Source of the DNA: Cycas panzhihuaensis
Lineage: Eukaryota; Cycadophyta
Reading direction: 5' to 3'
Length of the DNA stretch: 64,000 nt
Assembly: GCA_023213395.1 (NCBI GenBank)
Contig: CM041465.1
Location: 85,815,741 to 85,879,740, forward strand
The notes beneath the pieces were generated by a model that did no database searches, had not been told where the DNA came from, and saw nothing but the letters and a program-made list of their open reading frames with translations. The stretch's first letter is position 1; the number at the start of each line of letters is the position of its first letter. A program made the translations under genes and the position numbers. Shown here in pieces: positions 47,811 through 59,919 of this stretch.

Positions 47811-49915
47811 GCTTATGACACAGTGAAATAGGACTTTCTTCTTGTTGTTCTCTCCCGTAAGGGTCTCCAATCAGACCATATTAATTAGATCAAAGCCATG
47901 ATTTCTTCGATATCAATAGTTATAAAAAATTAATGGCTCAATTGATGGCCCTATCTACACGAGTAGAGGAATTCAATAAGGTTGTCCCTTATCTCCTTAT
48001 CTTTTTGTAATCGTTAAGGAAGGCCTCTCGTCTCTTCTTTTATGGCTTCAGTCAATAAGCCTTCTCCAAAGTATTTCTATTGATGGGTTAGAGTTCACTA
48101 CTCATTAGATTTTTGGAATGATACCATTTTGCTGGGTCACCCTTCTCATATAGAAATTAGTGTCTAGGATCAAGTGTTTAATGTTTTTTATCTTGCTGTA
48201 GGGATGAAAATCAATCAAAGAAAGTCTAGTATCATCTTTAATGAAGTGTATATGGAGTTGCAATCCATAATGGCGTTAGCTCTTAGTGTTTGGATTGCTC
48301 CTAGACCCACTATTTTCACATGTCTAAGCATCCATATGGGCCTCTCAAGATTAAAAATTTCTTATTGGTACCCCTACATTCAAAAAATTAAAAAGAAGTT
48401 AGATACTTGACCTATAAGATCTCTTAATTTAACATGTCACTAAAGTTTAATAGAATCAACTCTTTTCTAAATGCCAAACTATCTAATGTCCATTATTCAA
48501 GCTCCCAAAGTTATACCATCAGTGATTCAAAATCTCTTCATTAGATTTCTTTGGAAACCTTGGTCAACTGACTCGAAGACCTTTCACCCTATGAAATGGA
48601 GCATGGTGCCGGATCATAAGGGTTGTGATGGCCTTGGCCTTAAAGACCCCTTTATCTTAGCAAAAGTGAGAGGAGCTAAGCAGTTGCGGGACCTATGGAA
48701 TAAAGAGAATGACAAATGGGCTCGTATTGTTAGGAGGAAATATTATTTTGCACTCTGTTAAACAACGGCTAGCTACTTTGAATTACCTCAATAAAAGATC
48801 TCATATTTGGAACCATATGATGGTAGCCTGGGATAATCTTCATTACAATACAATATTCTCTCTTGGTTCAATTGACTATTAGATCAAATTTTGGAATGAT
48901 AAGTGGTTAACCCCCTAAGTTCTCCCCTTTAGTTAATCAACGAGATTTTGCTCTGCTAGCTCATTTTTTCAACTCTTGCAATTGCCTTACTGTGGCTCAA
49001 TTTTATGATTTTGATTAGCTCTATTAGAAGAATTTTATTGAACTCTTGATGGAGCTCAATCCTTATCCTGAACCTTTACTTCTACAAATAATGGATAATC
49101 TAAACTTTTTCATGCGACAGGTTGATCCTTTTATTTCCTCTAGGGACTTAGAGAAGGAAGAAGGCCTAAGGTTTCTTTCTAGGGGTCGTGTGTTCAAGTC
49201 CACAGATTTTTATTATTTGTTACATAGTCAACAATTTCAGCATGCTTAACTTCAAACGAAATGGGGATGGATATGGTGAAAGCAAGCTCAACCTAAACAT
49301 AATATGCTTCATTGGAGGATTTTGCATAAGGCTTTCATATTCCAAGACACTTGGGAATAGTGGAATGTCAGTCATTGATTGTATTGTGTAGTATGTGGTG
49401 TTCAGGATGATAGTTTCAACCACATTTGGTGCCATTGTCCCCCAATCCAAGACATTTAGTATATTGTTTTCTAGATCTTCAACTTAGACCAAGGTTTCAC
49501 TGAAATTCGTAATGGTTATTTGTCTCTTTATTCTTGGTTAATTAAAGGGAGTTGGGCTACAGCTTACGTTTGGCTTGCAACTTGCCGACACTTGATAAAC
49601 CTTTGGTTTCTTCTCCTTAAGACCACTTTGCATGAAATTTAGAAAATTTACACCACAACTTATTTTTAAAATATTGTCCTATCTTTCAATCAAAGTTTTG
49701 GGCGCATAAGGAAGGATATACTGTTATGGTTGTCTTACAACTCTTGCTTCACTCTTCTTCGTAAAAAGCTGAAGAAAATTTTGCATTTTAATTTTGTCAT
49801 CTTAAACACTCTGCATGTTAAATATTGGGTTAGCATGTCCTTTTAATTCTTGGGCCTGCCAACTCCTTGTATTGTATTAAATTTATAATTCAATGACATC
49901 TTTTACCTTAAAAAA
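47811..49915 (+). pseudogene. LINE-1: 5'-truncated plant L1-type LINE relic
   Basis: Starts inside the reverse transcriptase at KAYDTVKWDFLL (47811), then TSRGIQ-GCPLSPYLFVIV (47953-48010), the conserved motif before the catalytic core. AVGMKINQRKSSIIF follows at about 48195. 48471-48761 encodes the thumb/connection region (RFLWKPWSTDSKTFHPMKW). The zinc-binding RT-associated domain is at 49250-49445, with CVVCGVQDDSFNHIWCHC preserving its Cys/His pattern. It ends at a short A run (49908-49914). Many frame breaks. No endonuclease domain; 5' truncation is usual for LINE insertions. Confidence 0.85.
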
Positions 49916-50339
49916 ATACTATGACAAAGTGATTAGTATAAAACAAGATGGTTTCTTTCCATTCCAAATTTTATTTTTAGCTTTATGAATTTATTACAGA
50001 CTACCTATCAATTATCATTAAAAAATGTTTAGTAACAAAATAATGAAATTTCTCTCTTTTCACATGCAATAAGGTTCTCACGTCCCTAAAAATGTATTAA
50101 ATACATGAAATGTTTGATGTGATCAAACTTTCTCCTTTTTAAGTATTTTTTAAATTCCCAAAATGCATCAACCAAAAATATAAATGTATATTGAAATCAT
50201 CAATCATCACATAGAGTGAAAATATACCTTCAAATTCATAAATTGTGAACTTACAAAATACATCAATTTTTACTTCATCCACTTTCAACAATTAAAAACT
50301 ATGTTAAATATTTATCAATGGGGTCCATATCGCCATTCA

Positions 50340-51420
50340 TTTCGTAGCTCTCAATGTCTTTTTTTTTTCATTACGACAGATAGCTTTAAGTTTTGATTTC
50401 TCATGAAAAAGTTATATGTTAAAATGTAACGATGAGTTATCAAAAAAATCAAATTTGACACTAAAATTGATCTTTTAACACTTTCTGTTTTGAGTTTGAT
50501 GACATGCTCCCTCAAGTCATCGTAAACTGAGGGTAAGGTAAATATACCAATGTCCTTTTCGGATTTTATTCTTGGATTTGTGTGCAGGCAGTGGGCAACT
50601 ATTGATCGGTGATTTTAAGTGGTGATCCTTCACGATGAATGCCTTCAAATGGGCCTACAGTTGCATCTTACAAAGGCGTTGTACGCCTATTTTAATCCCA
50701 GAGTGACACCCATACTATGATACCTCACGGTCTTATCATGGTGACTTGGATTTTTGTCGTTCTCTTCCCTCAAAGACGATTGTGATACGTTTGCCAACGT
50801 GGAACAATTCATATCTCAATGTGAATCTCAGGATTTCACCATTCCTCACCATCTCTATGCTTGGCTTTGATTCTAAAAGTACGAATGGCTGAACATCTCC
50901 AACGCTTTGCCTTCTCTGCACAATTCACGTATAAATAGAGGACGTCCTACCCACTGACTCTGTACAAATCCCAAACGACATCCAACCATGTACTTTCAGC
51001 GACGACAATTATGTTCAGTTCTCGCACAAACACTCGAAGCCCTATAATTTTTTTTTGTTTTTTTGTCTACTGAAATGCATTTTCTTCTTAGGATTGGCCC
51101 TGTCCATACCGTCCTGAACTTCTTTACTTTTGATTTATGGTTTTGCAAACTGCCCTGCGGTTTGACATACTTCTTCGTTGGTATATGGTGACTGCCACAG
51201 ACGGCTCATAACACGACCTCTGCTACGAATTTGTCTCAATAAGTAATCTACTCTAAACCCTTCCCTTCAGGTGCTATGTTCTGGATTGGTATGCTACAAC
51301 GATTCCCACTCGAACCTTCCCACTAATCTCTTCAACAGCCTCTTATGGGTCAAGAATCAATGACGGCAAGTCACGATAGTAGTCCTTCCCATGTCACATT
51401 GAGGGAATTCACAATATTTT
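50340..51420. other. GC-richer island inside F2 with TATA box
   Basis: About 1.1 kb with many CG and GC-rich words in an otherwise AT-rich element. TATAAATAG at 50930 is followed 50 bp later by an ATG (50988) opening only 19 codons (ends 51047), then a T-rich stretch that could be intron-like. On the - strand 50736-50921 is open for 61 codons with no known family. It could be a captured host promoter/first exon or a conserved regulatory part of the element. Confidence 0.35.
50930..50938 (+). promoter_or_regulatory. Strong TATA-box match in F2 island
   Basis: TATAAATAG with flanking ACG and AGG is a near-consensus plant TATA box. It points right, opposite to the F2 element, so it is not the element's own LTR promoter. 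Confidence 0.4.
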
Positions 51421-53881
51421 TGTGAGTTCTTTCTTAATGTTGATACTTGATTTACTTGTCTTCATGTGGGTTTTGAGTTTTTCTCTTTCAACATGTTTGA
51501 GAAATTATCTATCCATAGTTAATCACCATGGAAGTCCACTTTTTATTATAAATGGACTTACATCTTCTTCAATGTTTGTCATAGTTTTCACAAATTATAA
51601 TTGATGTTGACTACCATTGTCATATAATAATTTTTTCCACATAAATGTTTATCAATATTGGATTTATTTTTGTTGACAAATTTTTATAACTGTGATTATA
51701 AAATTAGTATATAATCTTCTTCTTTATGATGTTTTTATTTCAATATTTCTCTTCTAGCAACCATTTAGTAGATGTTTTGCCTTTTGACAAAGCTTAGAAT
51801 GGACTTGTACATTTAATTTGCAATTGCACACTCTACAACATAAGTTTTGTTAGCATTAGGCTTCCATATTTATATCAGAAATTGGTTCAACTTCAACCTT
51901 AACAATTTCACATTTCCCCCTTTAATTAAAAATTTTTCTTGTTGGGCTAGTTTTCTACAACTTTCCCTTGCAATTTTAAAATTGAGAATTGATTTCTTTA
52001 TTTTTACTTTTAGAGTTGATCTACAATAGGTGTTATTACACAACATGCTTGGAGATACTTCCATATTTTAGATTTCTGAAAACCAAAAAAATTCTTAGTA
52101 GAATTTAATTAAATAAAACTTAACAAAATGTGTAACTCATACTTTCGATACCAATTGATTACTATATCAATTTTCTCCTTTGAAATTTTTGCAATTAACT
52201 CTTTTGATAACATGTAATTTGGTGTATGCATCCACCAACAATATATAGCATTCAAAAATTGAATTTTGATCTAATGTGCAAACTGATTTTTCACCAATTA
52301 TTTAAGTTGCCTATAGGGTTTGAGTTATCTCTTTAAATTTGTTAAAACCAAGCAATAATTTTGGCCTTTGAATGGTCTATTCTTTACTACTCTCATATGT
52401 TGTATCCATTCTTGAATCTAGTTCAGTACACTTTGTAGTTGCAAATTCACCTTTAACATTGAATACTATTTGCATCTTACTGTCCTTCCATCACATTTTC
52501 TATCCTTGAGTTTTGAGCCATACATATTATATTCTACAACATATTGGGCAATAAGTTTGCATGAGGGTTTCTTATTGAATACATTAGGCACATCTGCTAC
52601 TACCTACAATGGAAATGCTCTAGTAGTTTTCATTCTTTAAATTGGTTGACCTGTCAAACATATTTGAGATATTCAACATCCACCTTATTACTAACATTCC
52701 AACATAGACATCTTTAACCTACTTTATGAGACTTCCAAACTATATTAATAAGTCATATTAATCCACAAATCAAATCATAATATTCTCATAAAAATTTAAA
52801 AAAATCATTTATGTTCACTTCCAAACTAAAGTGCTTCCCAAACAAAGTGGGGATCCCCTTTAATAGTATCTCATTGAAACTTTATAACTATTAAACTTAT
52901 AAATTGGTCATTGCTACCTTACTATGCCCATAACCTTCACACACACCTTCTGAGACTTTGTCCATGCTTTCCCATATTTCATTAAACAACAATTATTCAT
53001 GTCTTCTAACTATTCAACAATTTTAGTAATTGATGCCTTCACAATTGAATACATGATATAGAATTATCTTTCATTAGACTTCTTTCATACTATACACTTG
53101 CTCTCATTTGGTGTGCTCTGTAATCATTGCCTTTTCATTATATTCTTTACAATTGGAGTCACTTTTAGAATTGGTCTGAAATAAGAATCATCTTTTCAAC
53201 TTTACATTATAGGTGTGTACCCTATTTCAACTTGTATCATGAATTTGAACTTGATTTTCTAATAATGAATCCTTCTACAAGGATGCTCACAACTGCCTCT
53301 AGAATCTTTCCTATCTTAGACAACCTACACAACACCATGGATTATCCTTGAATAGCAAATATTGTTACCATATGTGTGTACTCTACCATGAACACTCCAC
53401 TTCTTATAGCAACATACTAATGGTACTAGATTTTACTTACACTTATAGTATACTAAGTAACATCAGTTTTCTCTTGTAAGGTGATTGAGCTTGCATAGGA
53501 GCCTATTTTTCTCCTTTAACTTCCTAAATTATGGACATACATTCTACACCTTCATGTAATTTATAGGGCCCACATGCATAATAAATGCCCACAAAATAAA
53601 AAACTCTTAGCAACAACATTGCTATTAGTTTTTGAAAGTCCAATCTTCACTCTATATGAAGCTCATCAACTCATCACTTATAAATCTTTGGTGGCTTCTT
53701 CTAATATATTAGAGGTCCCATGAGACAACAAGCTCCTCATAGCTTTGCATTGGCTCATTACTTTGCTTCCCATATGCTTCTTCTTTGTAATCTACCATAT
53801 AGACTTTCACCTACCTACTTCATGCATATAGGCTCACTCTTGCTTCATATAAACATGCTCACACCTTCTCGAGATATAAGA
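51421..53881. other. F2 internal leader, no coding seen
   Basis: AT-rich internal part of F2 on the - strand downstream of its primer site. Its right part (about 53020-53881) is an inverted copy of 62286-63130 in F3. Only short unrecognised frames occur. A TGGTATCGAAAG sequence on the - strand near 52155 resembles a primer site but has no LTR partner I could find. Confidence 0.45.
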
Positions 53882-53894
53882 GGCTCTAATACCA
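53882..53894 (-). other. F2 primer binding site
   Basis: The - strand reads TGGTATTAGAGCC, one transition from the initiator tRNA-Met site, touching the LTR end. Confidence 0.75.
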
Positions 53895-54138
53895 TATTAG
53901 ATTTTCTGGGTTTGATATCATCATAAGGATTACTATCAAATACCTTAGAATTACCATGGGATTTAATCACATCAACAATATAGAAGCATTTATTATTAAG
54001 ATTGAAGTATAATACATGATTATCATTAGAGCACATAGTCATCAGTAATGAAGAATAATTAAGCATTAAAAACTAATATTAAGACATAAAGTTTAACATG
54101 GTGAAGCTTTAAGATGAGGAAACATCCATTATAAAATA
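53895..54138 (-). repeat. F2 5' LTR, 3' portion
   Basis: On the + strand TATTAGATTTTCTGGGTTTG to about AAACATCCATTATAAAAT, matching 46623-46860. The rest of the LTR is cut off by F3; if F3 is a whole insertion, the missing part lies beyond the right end of the window. Confidence 0.65.
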
Positions 54139-54631
54139 ATGTTTAATCTATGACCAATCCATATGGTTAGTATATTGTGGTAATTTAATAATGTATCATT
54201 GTGATATTATTATAGTGAAGTCATTAGACATTAGGCATACTCTCTCTAAGTTTTGATATGTATGGGTAACATTAATTATTGTACGAACTTTTGTTTAATT
54301 AGTTGTTGTTAAGGTTTGCATACATGATCTTATTAGAGAGGATTAGTATAACCTCGTTGGACATTAATAATGTATATGACTTTTATATAAGGGCATATCA
54401 TATTCATTATGACTTTTTGAAGACATATAGTGTTTTCCCAATAGAACCTAGTATGGTCTCATCATGCGCTTTGTTGAATATCTTTAGTAATGGGATCTTA
54501 TACATTTTATGGTAGATTTTTCTTTATCTTGAGGTTTTACCATTTTAAAACTGACATCTTAATATTGATTGTTTGATACTTATTTATGGTTCTCTATTGA
54601 TGGCTATATATTCTTATAATAATGATCATAC
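54131..54631 (+). repeat. F3 5' LTR, piece 1
   Basis: F-family LTR in + orientation, starting near TATAAAATAATGTTTAATCT and passing a TATATAAGGG box at about 54381. It ends in CATAC, the left target duplication of Copia-4. Piece 2 is 62171-62285. Confidence 0.65.
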
Positions 54632-54929
54632 TGAAAAGAGTGGATCTATCCTTCATCTCCATGCACTAAACACAAAGGCAAACATGGGAGCAAGAGAGAC
54701 TTGAAAGAAAGAGAGTAGCTCTCACAAAATGGGGAGGTAAGAATGAGCCTCTTCCATTGAGCTTTTACTTTTATATTGAAAGAGAGAGCATTAGAGTTAG
54801 GTAATATAAAATTACACATAATGCACATGAAACTGCATTTCACTTAAGTGATCTAATTTAAAGTTCACTTAAGACCCTTTTAAGAAATAATCAACTAATG
54901 TAATGACCTTGTGACACTAACCCATTTCA
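54632..54929 (-). repeat. Copia-4 3' LTR
   Basis: 298 bp. On the - strand it starts TGAAATGGGTTAGTG and ends CACTCTTTTCA. A TATAAAAG box (- strand, about 54768-54776) is shared with the other LTR. Confidence 0.88.
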
Positions 54930-54943
54930 ATCTCTCCCTTAAT
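54930..54943 (-). other. Copia-4 polypurine tract
   Basis: The - strand reads TTAAGGGAGAGAT directly before the 3' LTR. Confidence 0.75.
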
Positions 54944-55387
54944 GGTAGAAGGTCATTTCATCATATTTTATTTTATCCTATGAGGTCTTCATTTGAGCCT
55001 TTTACAAAGCAAACTACTATGACACTTTTATGGGAAACCCTCATGGGGAAGAAAACCCACAGATTTTCTAATCTGCTAACCTGGTTCATGTGGCTTTCTA
55101 AATGAAGCCAGATAGCCAATCAGTACAATAAAGTTTGTAGTTGAGATCTACTAAGTCTCCATATACCATTTGGTCATCCCCCATGCCTTTTTAGGTTTTC
55201 ACAGGTTCCAATTTTTCAAAATGATACAACCCTTATCCTTTCGCATCCATAAGGGATTTTCACGAATGGGATAGAGTAGAGACTTACTCTTGTCCTTCTA
55301 CACCCACAAGGGGTTTCTACAAATGAGATAGAGTATGATGGTCATATTGTCATCTCCTTCAATCAGTCAGAGATAGAGGCAGTAAGG

Positions 55388-58300
55388 CTGAGTTACCTTC
55401 GAAACTGTTCAAACTTCACCTTCTTTAGTGGTTTTATGAAAATATCAGCCACTTGATTTGTTGTGAGGCAATACTCTAGTTGAATTGTGCCATCATAAAC
55501 TAGTTCTCTAATCCTTTGGACTTTCATACTTTTATATTTAGTACGATCATGAAATACATGATTTTTAGCCATTTATATTATAGATTGATTATCTACATAT
55601 AAGCTAGTAGAACTTGTTTAGGTGGCATTTAATGTATTCAATAATTTTCTAAGTCACCACCATACTTTGTCTCGTATGTGAATATATTTAGCTTTAGTAG
55701 TTGAGTCTGCAATTATCTTCTGTCATCTGGATCTCCATGATATTGGTGTTGTTTCAAGAAATGTTACATACCCAGATGTAGATCTTCTTGTGTCTTTATC
55801 TCTAGCAAAGTCTAAGTTTGTATATACATAAAGTTTAAATTCTACATTGGATTCATATACTAGACCATATTTGTTGGTCATATTCAGGTACCTCAACACT
55901 CGTATTGCAACTTGATAGTGATTCTTCTTAGGATTTATCATGAATTTTGTAAGAATGTCGACAGAGTATGCAATATCTAGCGTTATGTTGGTAGTATAGA
56001 TGAGACTACCTACAAGTTGCCTATAGAGTGTTGTGTCTGCCTCCCTATTGTCACCATCAATTGAGAGTTTAACATTAAGTTCCATAGGTGTAGGCATTGG
56101 TCGAGTACCTTTTAACTAAAACTTTGTCAAAAGATCATTGATATATTTTTCTTGGGAGAGAAAGATTTTGCCATTCTTTTGAGTTACTTCAATTCCCAAG
56201 TAATATTTTATTAACCTAAGATCAGACAATTTAAAAGTTTTAACAAGGTCTTTTTTAGCTGGTTGATTACCTATTTACTATTCCTTGTTATTAGCATATC
56301 ATCCACAAAGATTAAGAGGTAAGTGACTTTATCATTTTGGCGCTTGATGAATACTATTGCATCAATATCTTAATAGTCACAAATCTCATATCCAAGTTGC
56401 CTCATTCTTTTAGACAACTTGGTAAACCAAGCATGAGGAGCTTATTTTGGGCCATCCAATGACTTTTTTAGTCTGCAAACCTTATGCTCCTAACTGGCAA
56501 TCTTGTATCCTTATGGCTAAGCTATGTAAATTTCTTCTTTAAGGTATCTATTAAGAAATGTAGTCTTAACATCAAGTTGGTGGATTTTCCAACCTTATTG
56601 AGTAGCCAAGGCTATAAGAGTTCTGATTGTAGGCCACATGATTGTAGGAGCAAAGATTTTAGTGTAGTCGATGCCTTCCCTTTGTGTGAATCCTTTTGCT
56701 ACCAACCTTGCCTTATATTTTTCTAGGGTACCATATGATCTATACTTATTTTTGAACACATATTTATTTTAAATGACCTTTCTTCCAAGTGGTAGATAAA
56801 CAAGCTCTCATATACCATTCTTTATAAGAGATTAGTACTCTTCGTTCATGGAATTTCTCCAAGCTACATGCTTTATAGCTTCTTGGTACATTAAGGGCTC
56901 TTCATTAAGAGAAAGATATAGTTATGTTTGTTCAAGCTCAATGAAAAGTGATTAATACATCTTTGCTCTATAGGCAGTTCTACTGTTAGTTTTACCTACC
57001 TCATTTGGTCACATGTCCTTGTGTAGTTAGTAGGCTTCACAAAAACCTTGAGTTAGGAATGAGGTTTTTATTTCCACAGCCTCTTGGTCTTCATTTTAAT
57101 CTTAAAAAGGATCGTATGAAATGTTTAACACAAAGGAAGTTGACGATGTTGGAGAAGATGGGCTAGCCACTGATGTTAGAGAAGGTGGTCCTTCTATTAT
57201 GACTTTGTCTTTATCAACTTGGCTATTCTCAAATGATGGTGTTGGATGTACACACATTGGTTGGGAGACACAACTTATATCCTCTATGACTCTATTATCA
57301 TATTCTAAGATTTTGAGCAACTATCAAACATCTCCCCCCTAAATTTTAAAATTTGGATATCAAATTCAGTGACATTATTAAATCGATATGTAGGTGTCTT
57401 GGAGTTAAGTTTAAGTAATTGATCTTTAGTCTCTTCAAAGATAACATCTCTAATGATGATGATTTTACACTGTGAAGGTAGAAAAACCTTGTACTATTTT
57501 TTGTCTATAGGATATCCAATAAAGATGCCTTTAAGGGCTCTATCCTAGAGCTTATTTCTGTGTTCCCTCAGAATGTAAGCATAACAAGTAGAGCTAAAAA
57601 TTTTGAAGTGGGAGATAGAGGGGGTTGTCCACACCACATTTTATATGGAGAGGGGCAGAGCTTGGAGGGACTAATAGTGTTAATGCAATACACTGCAGTC
57701 TAGATAGCCTCAGCATAAAGATAGACAGGGACATTTTTATATACAAGCATAGCACGAGCCATGTTCATGATGGTCCTATTCATACACTCCATAACTCCAT
57801 TTTATTGGGGTGTACTTGTAATAATGGTTTGATGTTTAATTCCGTGTCGACGTAGGTACGATTCAAACTCATTGGATGTGTACTCGCTACCATTGTCAGT
57901 CGTGAGTATTTTAATCTTGAATTCAAATTCATTTTCCATGTGGGCCTTGAAAGCTTGAAATATAGAAAAAGCTTCATCTTTCTTTGTAAGAAAAGCAACT
58001 CATACTTTCTAGGTAAAATCATTAATGAAAGTTATATAGTACCACTTCTGTTTGAGAGAAGGGATGGGCATAGGACCCCATATATCTGAGTGTACAAGTT
58101 ACAAAGGTTAGCTAGATTTTCACTAACTATGAGGAAATGGTTACCTTTGAGATTTGGCAATGATATATGCTTCATATTTGAAGGGCTTAGAGGAGAACCT
58201 GGGCATACCAAGAAGAGTGGTATGTAGTTCTCTTAAATGATCAATTTTGATATGGCCCATATAAGTATGCCATAGGGTCGTTTAGGATAACTTTTGAGGA

Positions 58301-59919
58301 GTCAAGGTTGTGGTAAAATCAGAGTCATCATCAACATAGTTAGCCTCAAAGGATGTTGAGCCAGTTAGGCAAAAACGTTTACCATCAAGTATTCTAGTCA
58401 TAACCATAATATTTGAAGGAGGGTGAATAACACAAAGAGTTTGATTATTTATAATTACACTCAGATTAAATCCATGAGAGACAAGGGCAGACAAGGAGAG
58501 TAGGTTCTACCTTAGAGTAGGAATATATAAAACATCAATAAGGATAAAATCTAGAAGGCCTAGGACTTTTAGGCAAATAGTTCCAAGTCCTTCAACTGAC
58601 TGAGATGATTTGTTAGCCATGTATGCAACACCACAAACTTTAGTGTTAAAATCCTGAAAGAACTAGCAATGACAAGTCACATATTATGTTACTCCAATAT
58701 CCATGATCCAAGATGAAGTATTTGAGGTGGAACTATTTGTAACTCCAAGTGGTAAAGGCAATAGTGAATAATCATAGCCACAATGAACCTCAATATATTT
58801 AGTGGATCTATTAACAACATTTGATGAAGTGGTCCCAATTGTTTGAAGGTGTGCATGAGCAAATTACATTCCACCAAAAGCATCTTCAAAAGAAGTATTA
58901 TCAACATTATGGATACCATGGCACTGTTGATAACTTGGTAGTTTGTTGGTGGCAGTTCTATAATTTTTGGCATAATGTCTTTTTCTATTACACCTTTGAC
59001 ACATAATTATTTGATTTTCAATCCCATAAGAAGTATTGGGCTTGTTAGATTATCTCTGATTACTAGATCTGGGTCTACATTGATTATTTTAGCCTTGGCC
59101 TTGAGACTATTTTTGTTGGAGTTGAGGAGCCTACTAACCAAGAGGATGTTATTCTTTTTGTCTACCTCTACCTCTTCCATGGGAATTACCACCTCTGCAA
59201 GAGTATTGACCTTAATTTTTGGTATAAAAAAGATATTTTTCCACTTCGAAAGTAACATCAACTAGATCTAATGTAGTGGAAAAGTTAGTATCAAATGTCT
59301 TATCAAATTCAATAAACTTTTCAGTAAGAGGCTCAAAGTTTAGGGTCTTCAAAGTGCCACTAGATTGAAGACTTCCCAGTAGATTTTTATAATCTAGGAT
59401 ATGGAGACATGACTATACCAAGAAAGTCCATGTAATACATTAAGTTTTGAAATCTTTATCAATGGCTTACTTGATTGGATGAAGGAGATTGATTATCTCA
59501 TTTGCGTGTCCTTTCTGTATTTTTTATTTGTTCATTTTCAACACTAAGTGAACAAATTTTAAGTCTGATTTAGTATCAAAGTTATTCTTAAGAGCTTCAA
59601 GAACTTTCTATGTTGTATCATATATAGCTTCATTAATGACATTATGCAGGGAATAATCAGTGATAAGAAGTATCTCTACATAGATTTTATCATCATCAAG
59701 TTCCCATTGGCATTTAGTTACAACTTCAGTGGGAGTAGTTAGAGCACCTCCCCCAGAAGCAGCTGTAGTAGTTATAGCAACAATAAATGGTGTAGGTTGC
59801 AAGTGATCTCTCTAAATACCTTCATACTTTTTAGCATTTCTAACACCAGTGAACCACATGTCCTAATTTTCTTTCCCTTTAAGAATGTAATTCACATTTT
59901 ACTTGAACTGTGAAGACAT
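55388..59919 (-). pseudogene. Copia-4 gag-pol polyprotein relic
   Basis: Gag starts at ATG 59919 (MSSQFK). The zinc knuckle at about 58960-59005 reads CQRCNRKRHYAKNY, so its last Cys is now Tyr. The protease motif is altered (WIMDIGVT, Ser to Ile). The pre-integrase region is open at 58494-58282 (LWHTYMGHI just after). Integrase keeps D in LTTDNGSEYTSNEF and E in NGVMECMNRT (57930-57780), with a stop in the PQQNG motif. Reverse transcriptase has an intact FVDDML near 56300. The RT/RNase H part is open over 56097-55723 (LYRQLVGSLIY, STSGYVTF). RNase H ends near 55388. Inactive, but less scrambled than Copia-1. Confidence 0.88.

Larger units (their letters stand above)
46623..54138 (-). mobile_element. 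F2: non-coding LTR element (LARD-like), with nested LINE
   Basis: On the - strand: partial 5' LTR (54138-53895), primer site (53894-53882), internal DNA, polypurine tract (47240-47231) and 3' LTR (47230-46623). After removing the LINE the internal part is about 4.5 kb. I find no gag, protease, integrase or polymerase motif in it, so this family looks non-autonomous. F1 and F3 are other copies. The 5' half of its 5' LTR is not in the expected place because F3 begins there. Confidence 0.65.

Noticed and set aside
52140-52170. Another element boundary at a TGGTATCGAAAG primer-site-like sequence (- strand)
   Set aside because: No LTR pair, polypurine tract or target duplication could be matched to it; kept only as a note in the F2 leader.
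57121-57342. 73-codon + strand frame (and neighbours 56484-56726, 58975-59265) as genes
   Set aside because: They are antisense to Copia-4 gag-pol, whose conserved motifs are on the - strand.
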